A DNA stretch of 44,707 bases from Chryseobacterium sp. R2A-55 (GTDB taxonomy: Bacteria; Bacteroidota; Bacteroidia; Flavobacteriales; Weeksellaceae). The notes under the pieces are model-generated. The model was not told where the DNA came from and searched no databases. It was given only the letters and a program-made list of their open reading frames with translations. The stretch covers positions 1 to 44,707 of the forward strand of contig NZ_JACBFP010000015.1 of the NCBI RefSeq assembly GCF_021401085.1, given 5' to 3'. Every line of letters begins with the position of its first letter. Positions within the stretch are counted from its first letter, which is position 1. The position numbers were made by a program, and so were the translations under genes. Positions 14,488 through 22,630 of the stretch are shown in pieces.

Positions 14488-15504
14488 ATGCTCACCAAAA
14501 TCATCGTGCACAAAGTAGGAAACAAAATCAATCAGGAATCCTTGATTCTTTCTGGGGAGGAGTTGAGGCTGGATGATGAAATGAAGGAATTGCTTGAAGA
14601 TTTTTTTCTAAAGGCGTTCAAATCCGAGGAACAGTTCCGGTTTTACAGCGATTCTTACTTGGTGAATAATCCGGTTTATTCGTCAGTTGCTGAAGTGTTT
14701 GAGGATAAGGAGAAGTTTGTGTGGGAAGCGGAAAATATCGCAAAACATCTTTATGAAGTCACCGAGAATCCACGGGTTCAAAATGGTGAGCTGTTCATTG
14801 TTTATTTTGAGGGAGCAGAAAATGCAGACGGAAGTAAAACGGATTCGATTGGGATTTTTAAGATGGAAAATAAGACTCCGTTCCTGAAGATTTTTCCTCA
14901 GAATGATTCTTTCGAGATTGAAAAAGACTATGGAATAGGACTTTCAAAGCTGGACAAAGGATGCCTCATTTACAATAATTTTAAGGAAACCGGATTTGCG
15001 GTTTCTGTGGTGGATAACAACAAAAATGGCGACATGTACTATTGGTTTGAGGATTTCCTGAAAGTAAGGCAGCGTGATGATGATTATTTCCATACCCAAG
15101 AAACACTTGCTGTGTACAAAGATTTCATCACCCGCCAACTTCCGCAGGAATTCGAGGTTTCTAAAGCGGACCAAGCGGATTTTTTGAATAAATCCATCAA
15201 TTTTTTTAAGGAAAAGGAAAAGTTTGATTTCGAGGAATTCACCAGTGAAGTCCTGGAAGACAAAAACGTGATAGAGAGTTTCAGCAACTTCAAATCTGAT
15301 TATGAAAACGAAATGCAGGTTGCAATTTCGGAGGATTTCGCGATTAATGAATCTGCGGTGAAAAAGCAAAGTCGCGGTTTTAAGAGTGTGATCAAACTTG
15401 ACAAAAATTTCCACATTTACGTGCATGGTGACCGCAAAAAAATTGAAACGGGACAGGATGAGAAAGGAAAATATTACCGGCTTTATTTTGATGAGGAGAA
15501 ATAG
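14488..15504 (+). CDS. Nucleoid-associated protein (NdpA/YejK family)
   Basis: This 338-aa protein belongs to the NA37/YejK family that binds the nucleoid. The N-terminal VHKVGNKINQES, then FFLKAFKSEEQFRFY region, and the middle KTPFLKIFPQNDSFEIEKDYGIGLSKLDKGCLIYN block, which are typical of the family, are visible. The length is close to E. coli YejK (335). An in-frame ATG at 14395 exists, but the promoter lies between it and 14488, so I use 14488. It is single-gene, next to THX and the prophage end. The precise cellular task of the family is not well defined; some members are found with mobile elements. Confidence 0.85.
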   Translation: MLTKIIVHKVGNKINQESLILSGEELRLDDEMKELLEDFFLKAFKSEEQFRFYSDSYLVNNPVYSSVAEVFEDKEKFVWEAENIAKHLYEVTENPRVQNGELFIVYFEGAENADGSKTDSIGIFKMENKTPFLKIFPQNDSFEIEKDYGIGLSKLDKGCLIYNNFKETGFAVSVVDNNKNGDMYYWFEDFLKVRQRDDDYFHTQETLAVYKDFITRQLPQEFEVSKADQADFLNKSINFFKEKEKFDFEEFTSEVLEDKNVIESFSNFKSDYENEMQVAISEDFAINESAVKKQSRGFKSVIKLDKNFHIYVHGDRKKIETGQDEKGKYYRLYFDEEK

Positions 15505-15604
15505 GTGTTACCAGTTTGGCTTTATTGTAAATGAATGCCTCACGAAGCATGCATGGGGTTGTTTTTTGGCAAATAAAACCGGCTCATCTTTTCCCAAGAT
15601 TTCG

Positions 15605-15612
15605 TAAATTTG
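15605..15612 (+). promoter_or_regulatory. Possible -7 box for malate dehydrogenase
   Basis: TAAATTTG at 15605-15612 matches TAnnTTTG. No TTG lies at the ideal distance upstream. The start at 15703 would have a leader of about 85 bases. Confidence 0.5.
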
Positions 15613-15702
15613 TGAATCCCATTTTAATTAAGTAATGGAGAGTAATGAGGTTTGAAACCGAAAGGTTTCATGATCCGTTTAATAACAATAAAAAAATATA
15701 TT

Positions 15703-16629
15703 ATGAAAGTTACCGTAGTTGGTGCAGGAGCAGTTGGCGCAAGTTGCGCAGAGTACATTGCGATGAAAAATTTCGCTTCCGAAGTTGTTTTGGTAGATAT
15801 CAAAGAAGGCTTTGCGGAAGGTAAGGCAATGGACTTGATGCAGACCGCATCTTTAAATGGTTTTGATACCAAAATAACAGGAACAACAGGTGATTACAGC
15901 AAAACTGCTGGTTCTAAAGTTGCGGTGATCACTTCCGGAATTCCTAGAAAACCCGGGATGACCAGAGAAGAACTCATCGGAATCAATGCCGGAATCGTAA
16001 AAGAAGTTTCCGCGAATTTGGTAAAATATTCACCGGATGTTATCATCATCGTGGTTTCTAATCCTATGGATACCATGGCTTATTTGGTCCATAAAACTTC
16101 GGGTCTTCCAAAACACAGAATTATAGGAATGGGCGGGGCGCTGGATTCAGCACGTTTCAAATATAGACTAGCCGAAGCTTTGGATTGTCCGATTTCTGAT
16201 GTTGACGGTATGGTGATCGCCGCACACTCCGATACCGGAATGTTGCCTCTGGTAAGCAAAGCGACAAGAAATGGTGTTCCGGTAACTGAATTCTTGAGTG
16301 ATGACCAAATTGCTTATGTAACTGAAGAAACTAAAGTTGGGGGCGCCACATTAACCAAATTGTTGGGAACTTCTGCTTGGTATGCACCGGGTGCGGCTGT
16401 ATCGGTAATGGTGCAATCTATCCTTTGCGATCAAAAGAAAATGATTCCTTGCTCTTTGCTTTTAGATGGGGAATACGGCCAGTCTGATATCTGTCTGGGT
16501 GTGCCTGCAATTATCGGTGCCAACGGTGTTGAAAAAATCGTTGATATTAAATTGACAGATGCTGAAAAAGATAAATTCGCGCAAGCAGCAAATGCTGTAA
16601 GAGAAGTGAACGGCGACCTGAAATTCTGA
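15703..16629 (+). CDS. mdh: Malate dehydrogenase
   Basis: This 308-aa enzyme oxidises malate to oxaloacetate with NAD in the TCA cycle. The Rossmann NAD-binding motif VVGAGAVGASCAEY is at the N-terminus, Asp34-like (LVDI) follows, and the lactate/malate family blocks are clear: ITSGIPRKPGMTREELIGINAGI, VSNPMDTMAYL, LDSARFKYRLAE and the catalytic His in VIAAHSDTGMLPL. The Arg of PRKPGMTR reads malate rather than pyruvate. The ATG at 15703 starts exactly at the Rossmann strand; an upstream in-frame ATG at 15652 would add 17 residues not seen in the family. A strong terminator follows. Confidence 0.97.
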   Translation: MKVTVVGAGAVGASCAEYIAMKNFASEVVLVDIKEGFAEGKAMDLMQTASLNGFDTKITGTTGDYSKTAGSKVAVITSGIPRKPGMTREELIGINAGIVKEVSANLVKYSPDVIIIVVSNPMDTMAYLVHKTSGLPKHRIIGMGGALDSARFKYRLAEALDCPISDVDGMVIAAHSDTGMLPLVSKATRNGVPVTEFLSDDQIAYVTEETKVGGATLTKLLGTSAWYAPGAAVSVMVQSILCDQKKMIPCSLLLDGEYGQSDICLGVPAIIGANGVEKIVDIKLTDAEKDKFAQAANAVREVNGDLKF

Positions 16630-16661
16630 TATTTTCTTTTTTAAAGAAACCAATGCAAAAT

Positions 16662-16697
16662 AAAGGTCGGAGAATATTTTTCTCCGGCCTTTTTTTT
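16662..16697 (+). terminator. Rho-independent terminator of mdh
   Basis: Arms 16662-16674 and 16680-16693 form a GC-containing stem (ggtcggagaa with ttctccggcc, one G-U pair) and a run of seven or more T follows. The opposite-strand operon ends just beyond, so it may serve both. Confidence 0.88.
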
Positions 16698-16729
16698 AAA
16701 TGGATATTGTTGAAAATTAGCGGTTTATT

Positions 16730-17203
16730 TTATTTAAACGCAATATTCATTTCCTTGTTTATAAACTGAATGGCTGAATTTGGATATTTCGCCCATATAT
16801 TCGAATCTTTTGCCAATTGCTGCAGCGAGGTGTCTTCTACATAAATATAGTCCCCTTCTTCATCCACATAGCAGTTGACCACTTTTTTGTTCCAGTCTTT
16901 TCGTATGGCCGCTGATTTCTCGGAATCATAAACATACGTTCCCTCTGTGGTTTCTCCTTCATATGTGAATTTGATGTAATAAACGTAATACTTAGTACCG
17001 GCATCAACGATGGTGTCTTCCGTGATTTCCAGCGTTGGACGGTCGTTTCCTGAAAGTTCAATCCAATCGGTGGTCCAGCCCACGTATTTGCCGCTTTTTT
17101 TTTCGGCAATTCTAATCTGAGAGCCCAAAATGGTTCCTGTCTGTGCCAATATCATCATCACACCAGATAATAAAAGACACATAGTAAAGAATGATTTTTT
17201 CAT
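16730..17203 (-). CDS. Secreted protein of unknown function
   Basis: The 157-aa product has a cleavable signal peptide (FFTMCLLLSGVMMILA, then Q). The mature part is beta-rich with many Asp/Glu and Tyr (KYYVYYIKFTYEGETTEGTYVY). It ends with a helix (QLAKDSNIWAKYPNSAIQFINKEM). I do not recognise a family. It is the last gene of a minus-strand operon with LemA, DUF3298, DUF3137 and a four-span protein (gap of 46 bases), so a role in the envelope is possible. Nothing more specific can be said. Confidence 0.75.
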   Translation of the reverse strand: MKKSFFTMCLLLSGVMMILAQTGTILGSQIRIAEKKSGKYVGWTTDWIELSGNDRPTLEITEDTIVDAGTKYYVYYIKFTYEGETTEGTYVYDSEKSAAIRKDWNKKVVNCYVDEEGDYIYVEDTSLQQLAKDSNIWAKYPNSAIQFINKEMNIAFK

Positions 17204-17249
17204 TGTATAAGATTTATGATGTTAGTAATTATTTGAGTTTATAATTCAT

Positions 17250-17738
17250 CTAAAGGACTCCCTTATTTTCAGAGTTATTTAATTTTTTCCAATACCAATC
17301 CATCATAAATCCAAGGAGGACAAATGCTAAGCTTGAGAACAAAAAACTTGCAACGCTCATAATGGCATTGAGTGCATCCACCGGAAAACCTTGGAGCCAC
17401 AGCAAAAGATAATATCCCAAAGGATGAATGATGATGTAAAAAATGAACATGATTAAAATGCTTTCCCCGAGTCGGATGTTTTGATTTTTTCCGGCTAAAG
17501 TTTTTATTCTTTTCATCAGTAAAAACAATATGATTAAAAATAATGCACCGAAAAATAGAAACATGATTTGGGTACCGGTTGCGTAATCCATTTCTGGAAA
17601 AATCATCTCAATAGCCTGCTGCAGAAAAAGAGCGTGCATGATAGAAAACATCGGAACCACGATGGTGAAAGTAAACAATAAGGAAAGCACGCTGAAAACG
17701 GCTCCGGTTTTGAGTGCGATGTTTTTTGTGGTTTTCAT
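17250..17738 (-). CDS. Four-span membrane protein, unknown
   Basis: The 162-aa product has four membrane spans: about 12-35, 55-78, 90-115 and 128-150, with a basic RIKTLAGKNQN loop. No motif for transport or catalysis is visible. It starts 4 bases after the DUF3137 gene and belongs to the same operon. A helper or membrane partner of the DUF3137 protein is possible but not shown. Confidence 0.78.
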   Translation of the reverse strand: MKTTKNIALKTGAVFSVLSLLFTFTIVVPMFSIMHALFLQQAIEMIFPEMDYATGTQIMFLFFGALFLIILFLLMKRIKTLAGKNQNIRLGESILIMFIFYIIIHPLGYYLLLWLQGFPVDALNAIMSVASFLFSSLAFVLLGFMMDWYWKKLNNSENKGVL

Positions 17739-17742
17739 GGAA

Positions 17743-18801
17743 TTATGGTTTGAAAGTCAAACGGGAATTTAAATTGAGTTCTTCAATGATGTCCAACATT
17801 AGCTGGATGTCTAAAATGTAATTTTCCAAAGCTTTTACCTCATATACAGAACGAAATAAAGGCGGTGTGAACAGGTCTTTCCCCTTAGGATAATGGATTC
17901 CGAAATAAACTTTGGAGTTCTTAAAAGAAAACTGAATGTTCTTCTTTGCTCTCTTTTTGAAATCGAGGATTCTTGCCATCAAAGCCTGAGAAAGTACATA
18001 TCGGGATTCCACCTGGTCTGTACCGTAAACCTCAAAATACCTTTCAAATTCTACGTCTTCTAACTTTATGCGTACATATTTTTCCTCTTCTTCCATGAAA
18101 AGAAGTTTCGAAAAATATTTGTATCCATCGGGATAAACCAACGTATTCCAATCGGTATCTTTGTTAAAATCCGCAACAAAGAATACGCCCCGAAAAAGGT
18201 CTGTATATTGCTTGCTGTCAATCATTTCATTTTTAACTTCCTGCATATCCTCAGCTAAGACTTCCGCAAAAGTAAAATTCGTTTTTCCGATTTCTCCGGT
18301 TATTGCTCCAGAAGAATAGTAACGTTTCGGATGGTTGAACATCGGGAATCCGCTTTGCGTGAAATCGTCTCTGGAAATGCCATATTCCGGATGGTATGTC
18401 ATATTTTCCTTTAAGAACGGAATGATTTTTCTTTTAATTTCTTTGCGGTATTGTGCGGCATATTTTCCAGAATACAGATATTGGTGCAAAATGTTTTTTT
18501 TCTTGATGTTGAAATAAATGAAAAATGCCATCAAATAAATGAAGAGCAATAATGCTATGCCTGCCAAAATTATTTCGTGATCTTTCTCGCCGGTTCGGTA
18601 TTCCTGAATGGTGATTTCGGAAATTTTCCAGGTCAGAGGCACCAAAACCAACAAAATCAATATTCCCCAAAACGCCAATAGAGCTCCTGCTTTCAGTGCT
18701 GTCTTTTTTCGCAGTTTTTCGAGATCCCATAATGCGGCGTCCTGTCCTTGGCGAAAATGCTGGTGAAGATTTTGTGTAAATGTTTCTGAAATAGCCATCA
18801 A
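17743..18801 (-). CDS. DUF3137 family membrane protein
   Basis: The 352-aa product has two N-terminal spans (about 35-60 and 75-98), then a long soluble domain. The soluble part matches DUF3137: TFAEVLAEDMQ, a GVFFVADFNKD segment, YSKLLFMEEEEKYVRIKLEDVEFERYFEVYGTDQVESRYVLSQALM shown here only in its key pieces (FEVYGTDQVESRYVLS). DUF3137 proteins commonly occur beside LemA, as here. The family function is not known; a role in envelope or stress adaptation is guessed from LemA linkage. Two Met codons start the ORF and the second could equally be used. Confidence 0.85.
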   Translation of the reverse strand: MMAISETFTQNLHQHFRQGQDAALWDLEKLRKKTALKAGALLAFWGILILLVLVPLTWKISEITIQEYRTGEKDHEIILAGIALLLFIYLMAFFIYFNIKKKNILHQYLYSGKYAAQYRKEIKRKIIPFLKENMTYHPEYGISRDDFTQSGFPMFNHPKRYYSSGAITGEIGKTNFTFAEVLAEDMQEVKNEMIDSKQYTDLFRGVFFVADFNKDTDWNTLVYPDGYKYFSKLLFMEEEEKYVRIKLEDVEFERYFEVYGTDQVESRYVLSQALMARILDFKKRAKKNIQFSFKNSKVYFGIHYPKGKDLFTPPLFRSVYEVKALENYILDIQLMLDIIEELNLNSRLTFKP

Positions 18802-18811
18802 TCTTACTAGG

Positions 18812-19537
18812 TTATCGTCTTAAAAAAGGTTTTAATTGTTCACGGGTCAGATGGATTTTTTGTACTCCTTCGGAATGGGGCGCAATTTCTCCACTGCCGA
18901 AGTAAAAATTGAATCCGGAATCTTCCACCACAAAATTCTGAAGGTTGGATGCAAACAAATATCCGTCGCCATGGAATTTTTTTGGGTCAAGTGTTTCACC
19001 GTCGGCAGCCAAATAATATAATCCCAGACCTTTATCAAGCATATTTTTGTCCGCTTTTTTGTTTTGCTTCAGCGCATTTTGTGACAACAGTTTGGTAACC
19101 TGAAGATCGAAGTCGCCTGAGAAATCCAATAATGTCTCGATTTCTATTTCTTTTTGGTTTTGGAAAACCACCGTCCAAACCTTTGTGGTTTCCGGTTCTT
19201 TATCTGCTTTTGATTGTTTTTTTATCAGATAGCTTTTAATTCCGTTTTTTGGGTCATCAAATTCTTCGTAATCAATGGATACATGTAGATTTTCAGCTTT
19301 TGGTAAATGGATATTTTCCCGGCTTTCCTTTTCCTGGGAAATGATCATGTTTACCAATTTTTTGATCATGTTTGCGGTATCCTGTGCAGAAACAGGATAT
19401 TTTGCTTTGATAATCAAATTACCCGAAGAATCCGTAATGGACTCATAGATTGCCGTTTCTGTGTTTTGTGGTGTATTAGGATTTTTCCGGCAAGAAAAGA
19501 TGAAGAAAAAAACACTTAATAATAAAAAGAATTTCAC
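18812..19537 (-). CDS. DUF3298/RsiV-like lipoprotein
   Basis: The 241-aa product has a lipoprotein signal (LLSVFFFIFSC, Cys16). The C-terminal half matches DUF3298 as in RsiV: TLLDFSGDFDLQVTKLLSQNALKQ, then GLGLYYLAADGETLDPKKF, FVVEDSGFNFYFGSGEIAPHSEG. In RsiV this domain binds lysozyme and is the sensor part of an anti-sigma factor; here there is no cytoplasmic sigma-binding part, only a lipid anchor, so it is not an anti-sigma factor itself. It lies between LemA and DUF3137. Ligand is unknown. Confidence 0.82.
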   Translation of the reverse strand: MKFFLLLSVFFFIFSCRKNPNTPQNTETAIYESITDSSGNLIIKAKYPVSAQDTANMIKKLVNMIISQEKESRENIHLPKAENLHVSIDYEEFDDPKNGIKSYLIKKQSKADKEPETTKVWTVVFQNQKEIEIETLLDFSGDFDLQVTKLLSQNALKQNKKADKNMLDKGLGLYYLAADGETLDPKKFHGDGYLFASNLQNFVVEDSGFNFYFGSGEIAPHSEGVQKIHLTREQLKPFLRR

Positions 19538-19578
19538 TTTGCAACAGGGTTTATGTTTATGGATTAGAAAAACATTTA

Positions 19579-20136
19579 TTAGTTGACGAACAGGTCTTTT
19601 GCTTTAAGGTTTTGGGATTCTTCTGTCAGAGTTTCAAATGTTGATTTGGTTTTGTAGCCCATTATTCCTGCAAAAATATTTCCCGGAAAACTTGCTACAG
19701 CATTATTGTAATCTGTAACCGCATTATTGAAAAACCTTCTGGAAGCCGAAATTCGGTCTTCAATATCCGCCCAGCTTTCCTGCAGTTGCAGAAAATTGTT
19801 GCTGGCTTTCAGTTCCGGATAATTTTCTACGGAAACCATAATTTGTTTCAGAGCACCGCCGATGTCATGGTTTAGCTTCATTTTCTCTGCATCAGAAGTA
19901 TCAGAAGAGATCGCTTTTGTCCGCATTATCGTTAATTTTTCCAATATATTGGTTTCGTAGGTCATGTAATTTTTTACGGTATCTACAAGATTTGGGATGA
20001 GGTCGTATCGGTTTTTCAGCATTACATTGATGCTTCCGCTTGCATTGTCCACCTCATTTTTTCTTCTGATCAGGTGATTATAATAATAAATAATAAGAAG
20101 CAGGATAGGCGCTCCAAAAATGATAATTGTGGTCAT
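19579..20136 (-). CDS. lemA: LemA family protein
   Basis: The 185-aa product has one N-terminal span (IIIFGAPILLLIIYYYNHLI), then the LemA helical bundle with the family signature: NEVDNASGSINVMLKNRYDLIPNLVDTVKNY in its key pieces (LKNRYDLIPNLV), LTIMRTKAIS and ISASRRFFNNAVTDYNNAVASFPGNIFA (here the RRFFN and YN motifs). LemA orients its bundle outside the membrane in most models. It heads a five-gene operon with a DUF3298 lipoprotein and DUF3137. Its molecular job is not settled. Identity is high. Confidence 0.93.
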   Translation of the reverse strand: MTTIIIFGAPILLLIIYYYNHLIRRKNEVDNASGSINVMLKNRYDLIPNLVDTVKNYMTYETNILEKLTIMRTKAISSDTSDAEKMKLNHDIGGALKQIMVSVENYPELKASNNFLQLQESWADIEDRISASRRFFNNAVTDYNNAVASFPGNIFAGIMGYKTKSTFETLTEESQNLKAKDLFVN

Positions 20137-20237
20137 GGTTTTAATAATTCATGGTTGATTTTGTTCGCAGAAATGCATTCCCGGAGTGCGAACCTTGTCC
20201 GAATATTTTTTTTGCTCCGGAAAAAAACATTTAAAAG

Positions 20238-20645
20238 TTATAAGCCACCCGTATTGGTTGCCCAAACCGGCTGGTTATTTATGGTATATATTACCAGATT
20301 GCCATCATCTTGCAATACCATATAAGAGCCATTTTTGCCATTGGTGTTGCTTGCCCAGATTGCGCTGTCTGCAGCATCGTAGATCACCAGATTTCCATCA
20401 TCCTGGAAGCGGAATTTTTTGGAGGCGTTTCCATGGGTTTGCGATGCCCAGATCGGATTGTTTCCGTTTTTGTATAAAACCAGATTCCCGTCATTTTGGA
20501 ATCTTAGCGTGAAAACTCCATTCATCGACCTCATAATGGTTCCGCCTGGTTTCCAGGAAACACTTTTAGACACCGCGGGAGTCTGTGCCACGGCGACAAA
20601 TGCACCGAATACCATGATGCTTAAAAATAAAACTGTTTTTTTCAT
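20238..20645 (-). CDS. Secreted B-lectin (bulb-type lectin) domain protein
   Basis: The 135-aa product has a signal peptide (LFLSIMVFGAFVAVAQ) and one bulb-type lectin domain (about 27-135). Three full QxDxNxVxY mannose-binding motifs are present: QNDGNLVLY, QDDGNLVIY and QDDGNLVIY again. WAS/WAT and GNL/SNT turns between them fit the fold. The complete motifs suggest real mannose binding. Secreted single-domain B-lectins occur as adhesins, storage-like lectins and, as tandem domains, LlpA bacteriocins; only one domain is here, so a bacteriocin is less likely. It stands alone, with short gaps on both sides. Confidence 0.88.
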   Translation of the reverse strand: MKKTVLFLSIMVFGAFVAVAQTPAVSKSVSWKPGGTIMRSMNGVFTLRFQNDGNLVLYKNGNNPIWASQTHGNASKKFRFQDDGNLVIYDAADSAIWASNTNGKNGSYMVLQDDGNLVIYTINNQPVWATNTGGL

Positions 20646-20720
20646 AATGACGATTTTTTGATTTTTCCTGCTTTTTTTTTCGAATGAGATGGTGACCCTT
20701 TTTTTATCACTGATTGTTGA

Positions 20721-21518
20721 CTATTCCCTCAGTTTTCCTTTTGCGATCTCTCTGTTTTTTTCCTTTAAGACGAAGGAATCTTTTTTGATTTGTGTCAATA
20801 CTAGATCTCCTTTTATCCAAGTATTTACTTTGCTTTTAGGCTTTTTGTCCAGGATCAGATTCTCGGGAAATTTGGAATTTCTCATGATCTCTGCTTTTGT
20901 ATGGTCTTTGCTGAAAATAAGCGGTGCATTAGCTATTTCACCGTCAAAAACATATTTCGTCATCCAGGGTTGGATGCAGTCGTTCTCTAAAATGCTCCAG
21001 GAATATCCTGTGGAAGGCTTACATCCGGAATCGTCCAAATCTCCCCCGGTAATCGGATAACCATTTTGTGGAGCCATATTCGCATAAACCGAGGCTTCAT
21101 ATTTTTTGTCAATGATTAAGATGGTAAAATGCCTGAAATTGGCAGTGTCCGGATTTTGCTTTCTTTCGAGTTCATAAGTCAGCTTCAGTTTGCCATTTTC
21201 CATTGCAAGGGATTTCACGGAAACTCCGGCAGAAGTATTGCTGGTCTCGTCAATCATTGCAATGACGAAATTTTTGGAAAAATCTATTTCCGTTGGCTTT
21301 CCTTTTTCCCCCATCAAAGAAGCCGTTCCGAAAATGCTGTTGAATTTTTCATCATTTGTGATTTTCAGCATGTGTAGATTCCGGTCCGGATAATCATTTT
21401 TCACAAAATAATTTTTCGCCAGAGTATAAGGTACTTCATCAGAAGAACTACATGCGAAAGTGATAAGGGAAAAAATTGAAAAGCCTATTATGGTAAGTTT
21501 GTTGATTAGATTTAGCAT
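20721..21518 (-). CDS. Lipoprotein with protease-complex-like region, unknown
   Basis: The 265-aa product has a lipoprotein signal (FSIFSLITFAC, Cys23). Residues about 40-155 resemble a PrcB-like beta domain (NYFVKNDYP, FNSIFGTASLMG, PTEIDFSKNFVIAMID). The second half has a Cys pair region (DSGCKPSTGYSWSILENDCIQPW) that could form a disulfide loop; the STGYSW turn also resembles inhibitor-type loops. No catalytic set is visible. A binding or inhibitor function at the cell surface is possible. I do not name a family with certainty. Confidence 0.72.
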   Translation of the reverse strand: MLNLINKLTIIGFSIFSLITFACSSSDEVPYTLAKNYFVKNDYPDRNLHMLKITNDEKFNSIFGTASLMGEKGKPTEIDFSKNFVIAMIDETSNTSAGVSVKSLAMENGKLKLTYELERKQNPDTANFRHFTILIIDKKYEASVYANMAPQNGYPITGGDLDDSGCKPSTGYSWSILENDCIQPWMTKYVFDGEIANAPLIFSKDHTKAEIMRNSKFPENLILDKKPKSKVNTWIKGDLVLTQIKKDSFVLKEKNREIAKGKLRE

Positions 21519-21544
21519 ATTAAAAGGATTGATTTAGATTTTTT

Positions 21545-21919
21545 TTAAAAGAAAGGTTCCCATTCGGTAGCAAAAAACTCATAGGTTTCACCTTTCTTGA
21601 TCCAGTTGCCGGTGACGGAAATCAAAACGTCCTGTTGTGGGGCAAATGAATAATCGCTGTTCGGCTTTAGTCCTGAAAAATTGATAGCGACGCCGTTTCC
21701 GTATTTTTTGCTGATGCATTTAGTGCCGGCAGTTTTGTTTCCAAAACCTGTTGTAATGCCTTGCTTTACCATTTCCGAATCTACAAATAGACAGCCGTAA
21801 CCGCTTTTTTCATTATAAGAAAATACTTTTCCTCCGATAGTGGCGGATGCTTTGGATTGGGCATTTCCTGTGATGAAACTTGCCATCATAATGGAAATAG
21901 TGTAGGCTAATTTGTTCAT
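21545..21919 (-). CDS. Small secreted protein, unknown
   Basis: I use the Met at 21919, three codons inside the longest ORF (which reaches 21928), because it directly precedes a better signal peptide (NKLAYTISIMMASFITGNAQ). The mature part has about 100 residues with Cys in GYGCLFVD and KCISKKYG, which could pair. The sequence is beta-rich and ends in EWEPFF. No family is recognised. It is separated by 26 bases from the lipoprotein gene downstream and probably shares its transcript. Confidence 0.65.
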   Translation of the reverse strand: MNKLAYTISIMMASFITGNAQSKASATIGGKVFSYNEKSGYGCLFVDSEMVKQGITTGFGNKTAGTKCISKKYGNGVAINFSGLKPNSDYSFAPQQDVLISVTGNWIKKGETYEFFATEWEPFF

Positions 21920-22131
21920 GGTTTGCATTTTTCAAATAACCGGCTTTTTTTTCCGGTTTATTTTTGAGCCAAAATTACACGGCATTGTCAAAACACGGTT
22001 AGTAAAATACACGCAAATTATAGATAAAAAACATGCGGCAGCTATTAATTACAAGTCTATGTTTGTGCTGAAAATCATCTTTACAGTTGCGTGATTTTTA
22101 CCTAAAAAATGCCTTATTTCTACTAACCGAT

Positions 22132-22167
22132 TTGGTGACGGGCAATATAAATTTGCTTGGTCACCAA
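22132..22167 (+). promoter_or_regulatory. Promoter with flanking inverted repeat (operator candidate)
   Basis: A perfect -7 box TAAATTTG is at 22148-22155. It is bracketed by an 8-bp perfect inverted repeat: ttggtgac at 22132-22139 and gtcaccaa at 22160-22167. The symmetric arms around the box look like a repressor operator. The gene at 22212 would be controlled. Confidence 0.55.
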
Positions 22168-22211
22168 TAGTTGATGATTAACACAAACAAAAACTTTAAA
22201 AAATTTTAAAA

Positions 22212-22577
22212 ATGAAAAATGTATTTCAAAAACTTGCAGTTACTTTTTGCCTGATTATGGTTGCTGCATTTTCTTCCACCCTTAAAGCACAGGATTACGA
22301 AGTCTATGACGGAAAAGAATTCTCGGTGATGTTTACCGTGCGAAACGGAACGGCAGAAAATGTGAAATTTGCAAGCAGAGGCGCAAAAACATGGACAGAG
22401 TTTGAAGTTCTTGAGTCAAGAAATGGGAACAAGGCGGTTTTCAATGCCTTTGTAATTGATGGACAGCTGAACGGTTATCAAATTGATTATTATGAAGACG
22501 GCTATATCTGGGTATTTAATATTGATGATAACAGAAAAGCGATTGGCACCGGCTGGAAGCTTACCCTCAGACAATAA
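22212..22577 (+). CDS. Small secreted protein, unknown
   Basis: The 121-aa product has a signal peptide (FCLIMVAAFSSTLKAQ) and a short mature domain of about 95 residues, beta-rich, with many aromatic residues (YQIDYYEDGYIWVFNIDD). No cysteines are present after the signal. I do not recognise it. It has its own promoter with an inverted repeat and a terminator shared with the convergent hybrid kinase gene, so it is a single-gene unit. Confidence 0.75.
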   Translation: MKNVFQKLAVTFCLIMVAAFSSTLKAQDYEVYDGKEFSVMFTVRNGTAENVKFASRGAKTWTEFEVLESRNGNKAVFNAFVIDGQLNGYQIDYYEDGYIWVFNIDDNRKAIGTGWKLTLRQ

Positions 22578-22585
22578 GTCCCCCA

Positions 22586-22622
22586 AAAAAAAGACCGGAA
22601 TTTACTTTTTCGGTCTTTTTTT
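22586..22622. terminator. Bidirectional terminator between convergent genes
   Basis: A stem with arms 22586-22597 and 22611-22622 (aagaccg with cggtctt plus A/T extensions) lies between the + gene at 22212 and the - gene at 22631. A-runs and T-runs on both sides fit termination from either direction. Confidence 0.82.
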
Positions 22623-22630
22623 GTTGCATA

